A model generated the notes under the pieces. The model did no database searches. It was not told the origin of the DNA and was given only the letters and a program-made list of their open reading frames with translations. A stretch of DNA of 5,283 nt. Origin: Fimenecus sp045632525 (lineage in GTDB: Bacteria > Bacillota > Clostridia > Oscillospirales > Acutalibacteraceae). Below are positions 1 to 5,283 of the stretch, piece by piece; position 1 is the first letter of the stretch, and each line of letters opens with the position of its first letter. The translations under genes and the position numbers were made by a program. Location: contig JAZQWV010000022.1 in assembly GCA_045632525.1 (NCBI GenBank), positions 1 through 5,283 of the forward strand. Direction: 5' to 3'.

Positions 1-120
1 TCACCTGCCGGTTCGGTCAGTGCTTCTGCTTCGCAGAGGTGTCCACCGGACACCCGCACCTGTGCTCGCCCGTAATTTTTTTGCATACTTGCGGGAGGGC
101 ACGGAGACCCTCCCCTACAA
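1..120. repeat. GC-rich intergenic repeat with several small inverted repeats
   Basis: This stretch is 60% G+C (72 of 120 bases), in clear contrast to the AT-rich genes beside it. It contains consecutive inverted repeats: TCTGC/GCAGA (25-29 with 33-37), GGTGTCC/GGACACC (38-44 with 48-54, 3-base loop), CCCGTAA/TTGCGGG (69-75 with 89-95, one G-T position) and GGGAGGG/CCCTCCC (93-99 with 108-114). No open frame through it resembles a protein. On the minus strand it begins TTGTAGGGGAGGG, a style of GC-rich hairpin I associate with dispersed intergenic repeats in Clostridia; that association is from memory and untested. It lies directly downstream of the glmS terminator and may continue beyond base 1. 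It could instead be a structured RNA or part of an inactive mobile element. Confidence 0.55.
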
Positions 121-134
121 GATTACACAACCAT

Positions 135-169
135 AAAAAGAATAGAACAAATTCGAATTTGTTCTATTC
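135..169 (-). terminator. Intrinsic terminator of glmS
   Basis: Positions 140-169 form a perfect 30-base palindrome with half-site GAATAGAACAAATTC, centred between 154 and 155. It folds into a 13-bp stem with a 4-base TCGA loop. On the minus strand it is followed at once by five T (139-135), as expected of a factor-independent terminator. On the plus strand no T-run follows, so it serves glmS only. The glmS stop codon (166-164) is inside the upstream arm, so a ribosome at the stop codon would cover part of the stem. Confidence 0.85.
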
Positions 170-1981
170 AACTGTGACTGATTTCGCAAGGTTTCTTGGT
201 TTGTCGACATCAAAACCTTTTTCAACTGTTGTGTGATATGCAAGTAACTGCAAAGGGATAACTGTGAGAGATGGTGTTAAATATCTTTGTGTATCTGGTA
301 TAAAAATTACTTCGTCTGCAATGTCTTCGATACCCTTTGTGCCTTCTTTCACAACTGCAATTACGAAAGCCCCACGAGCGTGCACTTCTTTGATGTTTGA
401 TACCATCTTGCCAAAGAGAGAATCGTCAGTTGCAATGGCCATAACAACTGTGCCGGGCTCAATAAGTGAAATTGTGCCGTGCTTTAATTCACCTGCGCCA
501 TAACCTTCACAATGAATATATGAGATTTCTTTAAGTTTAAGTGACCCTTCAAGGCAAAGTGGATAATCAATACCACGACCTATGAAGAAGATATGCTCTT
601 TTGTTGCGATATTCTTTGAAAGTTTCTGTGTAATTTCGTCACATTCTAAAGAGTTTTTAATTTTTTCGGGAAGAGCGAGAATCTCGTCAGTAAAACTCTT
701 GATTTGCTCACCACTCATAAGTCCCTTTTGCTGTGCGAGAAAAGCTGAAAGCACATAAGAAACGCCAAGTTGTGCCGAGAATGCCTTTGTGGTAGCAACT
801 GCAATTTCTGCGCCTGCGTTGGTGTAGATTACACCGTCGCTCTCACGGGCGATTGTACTGAATAATACATTGACAATTGACAAAGTGAATGCACCGCGTT
901 TTTTCGCTTCACGCAAAGATGCAAGAGTGTCAGCAGTTTCACCTGATTGGCTGACAAAAATACAAAGGTCACCTTTTTCGATAATTGGATTTCTGTATCT
1001 GAATTCACTTGCAATATCAACTGTTACAGGTATTCGTGCCATATCTTCAATAATATATTTTGCAGTCATTCCCACATGATAGGCACTACCACAAGCAACT
1101 ATATAAATACGATTTAATTCTTTTAAAAAGTTTTCGGGGAATTCGAAAGGCAAACAGATTTTGCCATCTTTGATTAAAGGGGATATTGTGTCTTTAACGG
1201 CTTTTGGTTGCTCAAAAATCTCTTTTGCCATAAAGAAATCATATCCACCTTTTTCGGCAGAATCAATGCTCAGGTTTATGGTATTGATTTCACATTCTTT
1301 CTGTTTACCGTCTTTATCATAAACTTTTATTTCATCTTTTGTGATTTCAACAAACTCACCGTCATTCACGATATAGCAATCGCGAGTGTAGGGGAGAATT
1401 GCAGGAATATCCGACGCAAGATAGTTTTGCTTTTCACCCTTGCCCACAATCATTGGGCTATCCTTTTTCATTGCAAAAACTGTGTTGTCATATCCCTTAA
1501 CGAGCATTGCAACGGCATAAGAGCCCTCTAATTTCTGTGAAGTTTTAATGAGTGTTGAGAGTGCATCACCTTGAAAGAGAGAGTCAAAAAGTTGTGCCAC
1601 AACTTCGGTATCTGTCTGTGACTTGAATTCATATCCTTTGCTAGTCAGTTCTTCTTTAAGTTCGAGATAATTTTCAATAATTCCGTTGTGCACAAGTGTT
1701 ACAATACCGTTCATTGATTTGTGAGGGTGAGCGTTTATTTTATCAGGTGCACCATGAGTTGCCCAACGGGTGTGACCAATGCCTATTGTGCCTTGTGGAT
1801 TCTCACTATCAACAAGTTTTTGAAGATTTTGGATTCGTCCCTTTTCTTTGATAATAGTAACATCTTCGTTACGAATAGCAATGCCCGCAGAGTCATAACC
1901 GCGGTATTCAAGGCGTCTTAACCCTTCCAAAAGAATAGGAGCAGCCTGTTCTTCACCTACAAAACCAACTATGCCACACAT
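164..1981 (-). CDS. glmS: Glutamine--fructose-6-phosphate aminotransferase (isomerizing)
   Basis: This cytosolic enzyme makes glucosamine-6-phosphate from fructose-6-phosphate and glutamine, the first committed step to UDP-GlcNAc for peptidoglycan and other glycans. The 605-residue product matches the family length. The N-terminal class II glutaminase domain starts MCGIVGFVG, with Cys2 as nucleophile after Met removal, and shows TRWATHG (71-77), HNG (98-100) and TDTE (123-126). Two SIS sugar-isomerase domains follow: CGSAYH (297-302) and SQSGET (344-349) in the first, and GRG...LEGSLKLKE (468-485) with GELKHG (497-502) in the second. Glu485, His501 and Lys600 align with E. coli Glu488, His504 and Lys603. 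The C-terminus DKPRNLAKSVTVE is the canonical end. The start is fixed by the obligatory Met-Cys and by an AAGGAGG site 7 bases upstream. The gene is monocistronic as far as visible, divergent from the membrane protein gene, and has no glmS ribozyme in its 101-bp upstream gap. All key residues are intact. Confidence 0.98.
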   Translation of the reverse strand: MCGIVGFVGEEQAAPILLEGLRRLEYRGYDSAGIAIRNEDVTIIKEKGRIQNLQKLVDSENPQGTIGIGHTRWATHGAPDKINAHPHKSMNGIVTLVHNGIIENYLELKEELTSKGYEFKSQTDTEVVAQLFDSLFQGDALSTLIKTSQKLEGSYAVAMLVKGYDNTVFAMKKDSPMIVGKGEKQNYLASDIPAILPYTRDCYIVNDGEFVEITKDEIKVYDKDGKQKECEINTINLSIDSAEKGGYDFFMAKEIFEQPKAVKDTISPLIKDGKICLPFEFPENFLKELNRIYIVACGSAYHVGMTAKYIIEDMARIPVTVDIASEFRYRNPIIEKGDLCIFVSQSGETADTLASLREAKKRGAFTLSIVNVLFSTIARESDGVIYTNAGAEIAVATTKAFSAQLGVSYVLSAFLAQQKGLMSGEQIKSFTDEILALPEKIKNSLECDEITQKLSKNIATKEHIFFIGRGIDYPLCLEGSLKLKEISYIHCEGYGAGELKHGTISLIEPGTVVMAIATDDSLFGKMVSNIKEVHARGAFVIAVVKEGTKGIEDIADEVIFIPDTQRYLTPSLTVIPLQLLAYHTTVEKGFDVDKPRNLAKSVTVE

Positions 1982-1988
1982 AATTTTG

Positions 1989-1995
1989 CCTCCTT
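1989..1995 (-). promoter_or_regulatory. Ribosome binding site of glmS
   Basis: The minus strand reads AAGGAGG followed by the 7-base spacer CAAAATT and the glmS ATG. This is a near-ideal Shine-Dalgarno sequence and confirms the start. It begins only two bases after the leader hairpin at 1998-2028, so the hairpin may influence access to it. Confidence 0.9.
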
Positions 1996-1997
1996 GG

Positions 1998-2028
1998 GGG
2001 GAGCGTAAATTCCTAATTTACACTCCCC
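1998..2028 (-). promoter_or_regulatory. Strong hairpin in the glmS leader, next to the ribosome binding site
   Basis: On the minus strand GGGGAGTGTAAATT (2028-2015) pairs with AATTTACGCTCCCC (2011-1998) across a 3-base loop. The stem has 14 pairs, 13 of them Watson-Crick and one U-G wobble. On the plus strand the wobble becomes a C-A mismatch, so the structure is better formed as RNA in the glmS direction. Two further pairs (AA/TT) are possible across a 2-base bulge and would take in the first As of the Shine-Dalgarno. No U-run follows, so it is not a normal terminator. It could stabilise the mRNA 5' end, control glmS translation, act as a DNA site between the divergent genes, or be a small repeat. 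The hairpin itself is certain in sequence; its function is not known. Confidence 0.6.
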
Positions 2029-2030
2029 AA

Positions 2031-2056
2031 AGTCTATTTTGAAATTTTGTTGTCAA
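2031..2056 (-). promoter_or_regulatory. Possible glmS promoter (weak)
   Basis: The minus strand has a perfect -35 hexamer TTGACA at 2056-2051, but no good -10 at standard spacing. TAGACT (2036-2031) matches TATAAT at four of six bases with a 14-base spacer, which is short. Starts from here would fall inside the leader hairpin. An alternative -10, TATTAT at 2061-2056, would give a leader with the whole hairpin but lacks a good -35. The real promoter is unresolved. Confidence 0.25.
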
Positions 2057-2067
2057 TAATAATTCAG

Positions 2068-2074
2068 AAAGGAG
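2068..2074 (+). promoter_or_regulatory. Ribosome binding site deciding the start of the membrane protein gene
   Basis: AAAGGAG lies 8 bases before the ATG at 2083. A TTG in the same frame at 2047 would add 12 residues, but it has no such site and its extension would run through this Shine-Dalgarno, so the ATG is preferred. Confidence 0.85.
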
Positions 2075-2082
2075 CAATTTTT

Positions 2083-2925
2083 ATGAATACATCTTATATT
2101 AAACTCAATGCGAAAAAGCATCTTGTTAAATGCCATTTCAAATGCTTTTTAATATCAGTTTTGCCCTATGTAACTATTGTTTTGCTAGGTGGTCTGAATT
2201 ATTATTTGTATTTTATGTTAAAAGATATGGATTTAAGTTTTTTATATCTTAAATCATCTTATGCTGTCTATCTTCGTGCGACACTATTTACCTTGAGTGT
2301 GTGCTTGTCTTTGGGTGCGTGGAGTGTAGTAAGAATTTTTAGCCATAATTATTATTATCTTAAAAGTCGCAAGGGAAATATATCATTTTTTTCGTCAATA
2401 AAGCATTTAAGTTTGAAGAAAACCTGCACATTGCTGACAACCGATGTTTTAAAATTATATCTATCAATTGCTTGGGGTGCTTTGTATTTTTCACCTTGTG
2501 TTTCAGTTGTTGCCACTTTATATTACTATTATGTAAGTGGCGAATTCAGTCGAAACATCGCACTCACACTCATAATTTCTGCTTTTATTCTTTTTATGAT
2601 TGGCTCATTTTTTCTCTTTGTCACATTAAAAAGATATTCAATGTGTTATCCCTTGGTTTTTGAAACAGACGAAAAAGATGCTCTCAAAATTCTCGAAAAA
2701 AGCATTGAAATTATGAATGGCAAATGCACAAACTTTTCTTTTTATAATATTTCATTCTGGGGTTGGGTTTTATCGTGTGTTTTAGTTTTGCCTGTTATCT
2801 ATGTTTTGCCATATAAACAGATGTCGAAATATAGTTATTATAATTTCGCAACAAGAAAAAAGGCGCAAGAAGAAGCACCACAAAAGCCTATAATTTTTTA
2901 TGTTAAAAAAAGAGTTGCCGAATAA
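2083..2925 (+). CDS. DUF975-like multi-pass membrane protein, function unknown
   Basis: The 280-residue product has about five hydrophobic segments, near residues 21-44, 64-86, 126-150, 159-182 and 224-244, with Lys/Arg-rich loops and a charged C-terminal tail (257-280), so it should sit in the cytoplasmic membrane. There is no cleavable signal peptide. Residues 200-254 resemble the end of DUF975 proteins of Firmicutes: an Ala-Leu-rich amphipathic helix with Ser207, then MNGK (211-214), an aromatic stretch, SFWGW (224-228), and LPY (242-244) before YY (252-253). The family match is from memory and the N-terminal half is less typical. The DUF975 function is not established. The gene is rich in Phe and Tyr codons. 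It stands alone, divergent from glmS and convergent with pduL, so the neighbours do not suggest a role. The start is chosen from the AAAGGAG site 8 bases upstream. No clear promoter was found; TTTACA (2017-2022) with TGAAAT (2040-2045) is a weak candidate. Confidence 0.85.
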   Translation: MNTSYIKLNAKKHLVKCHFKCFLISVLPYVTIVLLGGLNYYLYFMLKDMDLSFLYLKSSYAVYLRATLFTLSVCLSLGAWSVVRIFSHNYYYLKSRKGNISFFSSIKHLSLKKTCTLLTTDVLKLYLSIAWGALYFSPCVSVVATLYYYYVSGEFSRNIALTLIISAFILFMIGSFFLFVTLKRYSMCYPLVFETDEKDALKILEKSIEIMNGKCTNFSFYNISFWGWVLSCVLVLPVIYVLPYKQMSKYSYYNFATRKKAQEEAPQKPIIFYVKKRVAE

Positions 2926-2930
2926 AAGAA

Positions 2931-2961
2931 AAAAGACTTGAAGTTTTTCTTCAAGTCTTTT
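2931..2961. terminator. Bidirectional terminator between the membrane protein gene and pduL
   Basis: AAAAGACTTGAAG (2931-2943) and CTTCAAGTCTTTT (2949-2961) form a perfect 13-bp stem with a TTTTT loop. It lies 5 bases after the plus-strand stop codon and 17 bases after the minus-strand pduL stop codon. The minus-strand exit is the richer in T (TCTTTTTTCTTTTATT) and should terminate the pduL transcript strongly. The plus-strand exit (CTTTTGTTATGTTATTTT) is weaker but plausible. Confidence 0.88.
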
Positions 2962-2978
2962 GTTATGTTATTTTAAAA

Positions 2979-3551
2979 TTAAAGGATAACACCCATTGTG
3001 CCAGGTGCGCAAAGTGCAGCGTTTGATTCGTCAGTATCAATGTGCATTGCAAGTGCAAAGTTTGGATGTACACGAACTACAACATCACCGAAAGTTGTTG
3101 TTCTGTCAGCTGATTCTACCTTAACTTCAACAACCTGTTTGTCTTGGAGACCATATTTTTCTGCATCGTCTGGAGTCATGTGAATGTGTCTCTTTGCAAC
3201 GATAACGCCGTTTTCGATTTCAATTTCGCCTTTAGGGCCAACGATTTTACAGCCTGGTGTGTTTGCAATGTCGCCTGATTCTCTAACAACTGCTGCAACG
3301 CCGATTGAACGAGCATCAGAAGCAGAAATTTCAACCTGTGTTGCAGGTCTAACAGGACCAAGAATTGAAACGCCTGGGAACTGACCTTTAGGGCCGATTA
3401 CTGCGATTCTTTCTTCACAAGCATATTGACCTGGCTGTGAAAGGTCCTTTTTCTTTGTAAGTTCATAGCCTTCACCGAAAAGGATTTCAAGATGTTCTTG
3501 TGAAATGTGAGCGTGTCTAGCGCTTGTTTCAACTAAAACTGTTTTTTCCAT
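2979..3551 (-). CDS. pduL: Phosphate propanoyltransferase / PduL-type phosphotransacylase
   Basis: PduL enzymes swap CoA and phosphate between acyl-CoA and acyl-phosphate; with acetate kinase this yields ATP from acetyl-CoA or propionyl-CoA. The 190-residue product contains the tandem PTAC-type domain pair: SARHAHIS (10-17), LGPVRPATQVEIS (64-76), AKRHIHMTP (119-127) and MHIDTDESNAA (169-179). His13, His15, His122, His124 and His170 with Glu74 fit the di-zinc ligands of the family, and Arg68 fits the phosphate-binding arginine. Compared with microcompartment PduL it lacks the amphipathic N-terminal encapsulation peptide: the catalytic domain begins almost at residue 1. There are no shell genes nearby. 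I therefore infer a free cytosolic enzyme standing in for Pta in acetate formation. The acyl chain preference cannot be read from sequence. The gene has its own promoter at 3596-3624 and a modest purine-rich ribosome site (AGAAG) before the ATG. It ends at the shared terminator. Confidence 0.95.
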   Translation of the reverse strand: MEKTVLVETSARHAHISQEHLEILFGEGYELTKKKDLSQPGQYACEERIAVIGPKGQFPGVSILGPVRPATQVEISASDARSIGVAAVVRESGDIANTPGCKIVGPKGEIEIENGVIVAKRHIHMTPDDAEKYGLQDKQVVEVKVESADRTTTFGDVVVRVHPNFALAMHIDTDESNAALCAPGTMGVIL

Positions 3552-3595
3552 ATATCATTCTTCTTTCTTAAAAATTTTCAAATTTTGTTATTTAT

Positions 3596-3624
3596 ATAAT
3601 ATAACTTTTTTGTGTGTTTGTAAA
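3596..3624 (-). promoter_or_regulatory. Sigma-A-type promoter of pduL
   Basis: The minus strand carries TTTACA (3624-3619), a 17-base spacer, and TATTAT (3601-3596). Each hexamer matches the consensus at five of six positions and the spacing is optimal. Transcription would start near 3589, giving a leader of about 38 bases. The -35 box begins only 5 bases after the stop codon of the upstream HAD gene. Confidence 0.7.
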
Positions 3625-3629
3625 GATGA

Positions 3630-4277
3630 TTAGAGCAATTCTTCAAATGATTTTATGTAATAATCAGCAACTTTTTTGATTTTATCGGTATCATCTGCAG
3701 AACTTTTATCATAAACACCACAAATCGTAAAGTTGCCCTTTTTAGCACCGCAAAGTCCCTCAACAATGTCTTCAAAAACAATGCATTCCTGAGGCTCAAC
3801 ACCCATTCTTTCTGCTGCAAGAAGATAAATATCAGGCTCAGTTTTGCCGATGTTTATTTCACTCACATAAGCAAAGGTGTCGAAGAAATCGAAAATGCCG
3901 TGCTTTTTAAGTGTACCCTCGCAAACAACTCGCTCACTTGCAGTTGCAAAAGACATTTTAACTCCCTTTTCGTGAAGTGCTTTAAGATATTCGAAAACAC
4001 CTGGCTTTAAATCAACATTATTAAGATACCCTTGCGCACAAAGGTCGAGCCATTCTTCCACAATCTCGTCAATGTCTTCTTTAATGTTATATTTTTCTTT
4101 TGTATAAACGGCAGCAGCCCTTAAGTGCATATTTTTAATTACTTCGATATATTCAGGAGTAACCTTTAAATTTCTTCTTCTGAAGAATTCTTCATCAACA
4201 TCGTGCCAGATGTGCATAGAGTCGAGAAGCGTACCGTCAAGGTCAAAAATTGCACCCTTAAAATTTTTAATATCCAT
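3630..4277 (-). CDS. HAD superfamily hydrolase, beta-phosphoglucomutase-like (subfamily IA)
   Basis: The 215-residue cytosolic protein carries all four HAD motifs: DLDGTLLDS (12-20) with nucleophile Asp12 and acid/base Asp14; FATAS (110-114) with Thr112; Lys145 in GKTEPD; and FEDIVEG (168-174) with Glu169 and Asp170. A helical C1 cap lies at about residues 20-90, as in beta-phosphoglucomutase and small sugar-phosphate phosphatases. The usual GKPxPD box reads GKTEPD, but the lysine is kept. The substrate cannot be told from sequence; phosphatase activity on a small phosphorylated sugar is the likeliest guess, with phosphoglucomutase a possibility. The start is the ATG one base after the upstream stop (TAAGATG), giving MDIKNFKGAIFDLDGT. 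An earlier in-frame ATG at 4325 would overlap the upstream gene by 47 bases and add a non-family leader. It is the last gene of the operon, and no terminator is visible before the pduL promoter. Confidence 0.92.
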   Translation of the reverse strand: MDIKNFKGAIFDLDGTLLDSMHIWHDVDEEFFRRRNLKVTPEYIEVIKNMHLRAAAVYTKEKYNIKEDIDEIVEEWLDLCAQGYLNNVDLKPGVFEYLKALHEKGVKMSFATASERVVCEGTLKKHGIFDFFDTFAYVSEINIGKTEPDIYLLAAERMGVEPQECIVFEDIVEGLCGAKKGNFTICGVYDKSSADDTDKIKKVADYYIKSFEELL

Positions 4278-4278
4278 C

Positions 4279-5121
4279 TTATTCACCAAAAACATATTTG
4301 TTAATAGCCTTTGCAACTCCACCATTATCGTTAGTGTCCGTTACATATTTTGCAGTGGATTTCACAAGGTCAGTACCATTTGCCATAGCGAAAGAATAGT
4401 CTGCAAATTCGAGCATTGAGCAGTCATTTTCACCATCACCAAAGCACATAACATTTGTGCCATCAATACCCAATGCATCACAAAGTCCTTTAATTGCAAA
4501 TCCCTTTGTTGCATCTTTATCAGTCATTTCAAGGTTGCCGTTTTTGCCCTTGATAATAGGGAATGAAGATGCAAAAGCAACACTACAAACTTTGCTTATT
4601 TTTTCTTCAATTTCAAGTCTTTCTTCACCTGTGAGTGAGAGAATATTGAGTTTTTCAATACCCTTGCCATCAATAAAAGTTTCAAGAGATGGCACAGGTT
4701 TAATGAAATCTTTGAGCAAATCGTGAATGCGAGGGGATACATGCTCTGTGTCAAACATAGAATAGCTTTCGTCATTCATATAGCACTTGCCCTCAAAATA
4801 GATTTCATAAATAAGATTATAATCCTTGAGAATGTTGAAAATCTCAACAGATTCAGAATTTGACATAAGTGTCGAACAAACAACTTGGTTTGTGTGCAAA
4901 TCATAAGTGATAGCACCGTTTGAAGTTATGAGATAATCTAAAAAGGGGAGTTGCTCTGTAACATTGTCGGCAAGAATTTTTGTGCGTCCACTTGCAACGG
5001 CAACCTTAATCCCCATTTCGTGAGCACGTTTGAAAGTGTCAATGTTTTCTTGTGGAATTGTAATGTGGTTGCTGTTCATAAATGTACCGTCAAGGTCAGT
5101 AACAATAAGTTTAATGTTCAT
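4279..5121 (-). CDS. Cof-type HAD-IIB phosphatase
   Basis: The 280-residue product has the size and order of Cof/YbjI-type cytosolic phosphatases. Motif I is TDLDGT with Asp9 and Asp11; motif II is SGRT at Ser44; TSNGA (66-70) follows; the C2B cap spans roughly 85-190; Lys206 in DATKG is motif III; and GDGENDCSML (228-237) with Asp229 and Asp233 is motif IV. The closing AMANG (245-249) and TDTNDNGGVAKAI (261-273) are also typical. Family members hydrolyse sugar phosphates, flavin mononucleotide, pyridoxal phosphate and similar small molecules; which one applies here is unknown. The start is supported by AGGAG six bases before the ATG. That site overlaps the stop codon of the upstream gene (TAGGAG), and the downstream HAD gene begins one base after this stop, so the three genes are probably co-translated. 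Confidence 0.95.
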   Translation of the reverse strand: MNIKLIVTDLDGTFMNSNHITIPQENIDTFKRAHEMGIKVAVASGRTKILADNVTEQLPFLDYLITSNGAITYDLHTNQVVCSTLMSNSESVEIFNILKDYNLIYEIYFEGKCYMNDESYSMFDTEHVSPRIHDLLKDFIKPVPSLETFIDGKGIEKLNILSLTGEERLEIEEKISKVCSVAFASSFPIIKGKNGNLEMTDKDATKGFAIKGLCDALGIDGTNVMCFGDGENDCSMLEFADYSFAMANGTDLVKSTAKYVTDTNDNGGVAKAINKYVFGE

Positions 5122-5130
5122 TTTAAACTC

Positions 5131-5283
5131 CTAAATGCAATAAATATTTGTGTCCCAGAAAGAGATATGCTTGTGATGACGAAGATATATTTTATAGTCA
5201 GAATTCATTTCTTTAACTTTGTTGATGAGAGAGAAAACATCTTCGCTTCTGTGATAAACAGCCATACAAAGCTTTGGCTTATT
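5131..5283 (-). CDS. C-terminal fragment of a probable FkbM-family methyltransferase
   Basis: The minus strand is open from the window edge to a TAG at 5133-5131 and encodes the last 50 residues of a protein that starts beyond the window. The segment begins NKPKLCMAVYHRSEDV, continues to YKIYLRHHKH and ends WDTNIYCI. This resembles the last strands of FkbM-family SAM-dependent methyltransferases, which typically end with a KPKLAISxYHKPEDL-like strand-helix, then YKxYLRHH and ETVLYA. The match is by memory from a short piece and no catalytic SAM motif is in view. Such enzymes often methylate sugars in surface glycans or natural products. The gene is spaced 9 bases from the Cof-type HAD gene and its TAG forms part of that gene's ribosome binding site, so it is in the same operon. 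Confidence 0.7.
   Translation of the reverse strand, partial: NKPKLCMAVYHRSEDVFSLINKVKEMNSDYKIYLRHHKHISFWDTNIYCI

Noticed and set aside
1..163. CRISPR array or tandem repeat in the left end
   Set aside because: The inverted repeats differ from each other in sequence and spacing, and there are no direct repeats with regular spacers.
39..236. Plus-strand open frame of 65 codons across the GC-rich repeat
   Set aside because: It starts in the repeat, runs through the terminator palindrome and into the end of glmS antisense, with no ribosome site and no protein-like pattern.
1208..1531. 107-codon plus-strand open frame opposite glmS
   Set aside because: It is wholly antisense to conserved glmS codons, has no ribosome site, and its composition is that of a complementary-strand shadow.
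1998..2028. Leader hairpin as an intrinsic terminator or attenuator
   Set aside because: No T-run follows on either strand, and no competing antiterminator fold is apparent in the short leader.
1982..2082. Possible glmS riboswitch-ribozyme upstream of glmS
   Set aside because: The gap is only 101 bases, is shared with a divergent gene, and contains a single simple hairpin; the ribozyme core and its nested pseudoknots are not seen.
2979..3551. Microcompartment locus suggested by pduL
   Set aside because: No shell proteins, diol dehydratase or aldehyde dehydrogenase genes are in the window and the protein lacks an encapsulation peptide.
4278..4325. Upstream ATG start for the subfamily IA HAD gene
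   Set aside because: It would add 16 residues that overlap the preceding HAD gene; the ATG at 4277 directly after the TAA gives the normal family N-terminus.

Overview
The window reads as an ordinary chromosomal segment of a low-GC Gram-positive anaerobe of the class Clostridia, most likely an uncultured gut lineage. This is inferred from the AT-rich genes, strong AAGGAGG-type ribosome binding sites, short U-tailed hairpin terminators, a stand-alone PduL-type phosphotransacylase and a DUF975-like membrane protein. No marker gene fixes the genus.

Layout from left to right. Positions 1-120 are a GC-rich (72 of 120 bases) stretch packed with short inverted repeats and no credible gene; it looks like a dispersed intergenic repeat. 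A perfect 30-bp palindrome (140-169) followed by a U-run on the minus strand ends glmS, and the glmS stop codon lies inside it. glmS (164-1981, minus) is complete and encodes glutamine--fructose-6-phosphate aminotransferase, the entry enzyme to UDP-GlcNAc. A 101-bp divergent gap separates it from a plus-strand gene for a five-helix membrane protein (2083-2925). That gap holds a strong 14-bp hairpin two bases before the glmS ribosome binding site. The membrane gene converges on pduL (2979-3551, minus), and the two share a 13-bp bidirectional terminator. pduL has its own good sigma-A-type promoter (3596-3624).

The right part is a tight minus-strand operon read from right to left. It holds the last 50 codons of a probable FkbM-family methyltransferase (entering from beyond 5283), a Cof-type HAD phosphatase (4279-5121), and a beta-phosphoglucomutase-like HAD phosphatase (3630-4277). 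Gaps are 9 and 1 bases, which suggests coupled translation. No terminator is visible after the last HAD gene, so this transcript may continue through pduL to the terminator at 2931-2961.

Functionally the window combines amino-sugar and cell-wall precursor synthesis (glmS), acyl-CoA/acyl-phosphate exchange (pduL), and sugar-phosphate-type hydrolases of unknown substrate. I found no CRISPR array, transposase, phage gene, tRNA or rRNA, and no convincing new multi-gene system. The points most worth a second look are the glmS leader hairpin, the GC-rich repeat and the membrane protein.
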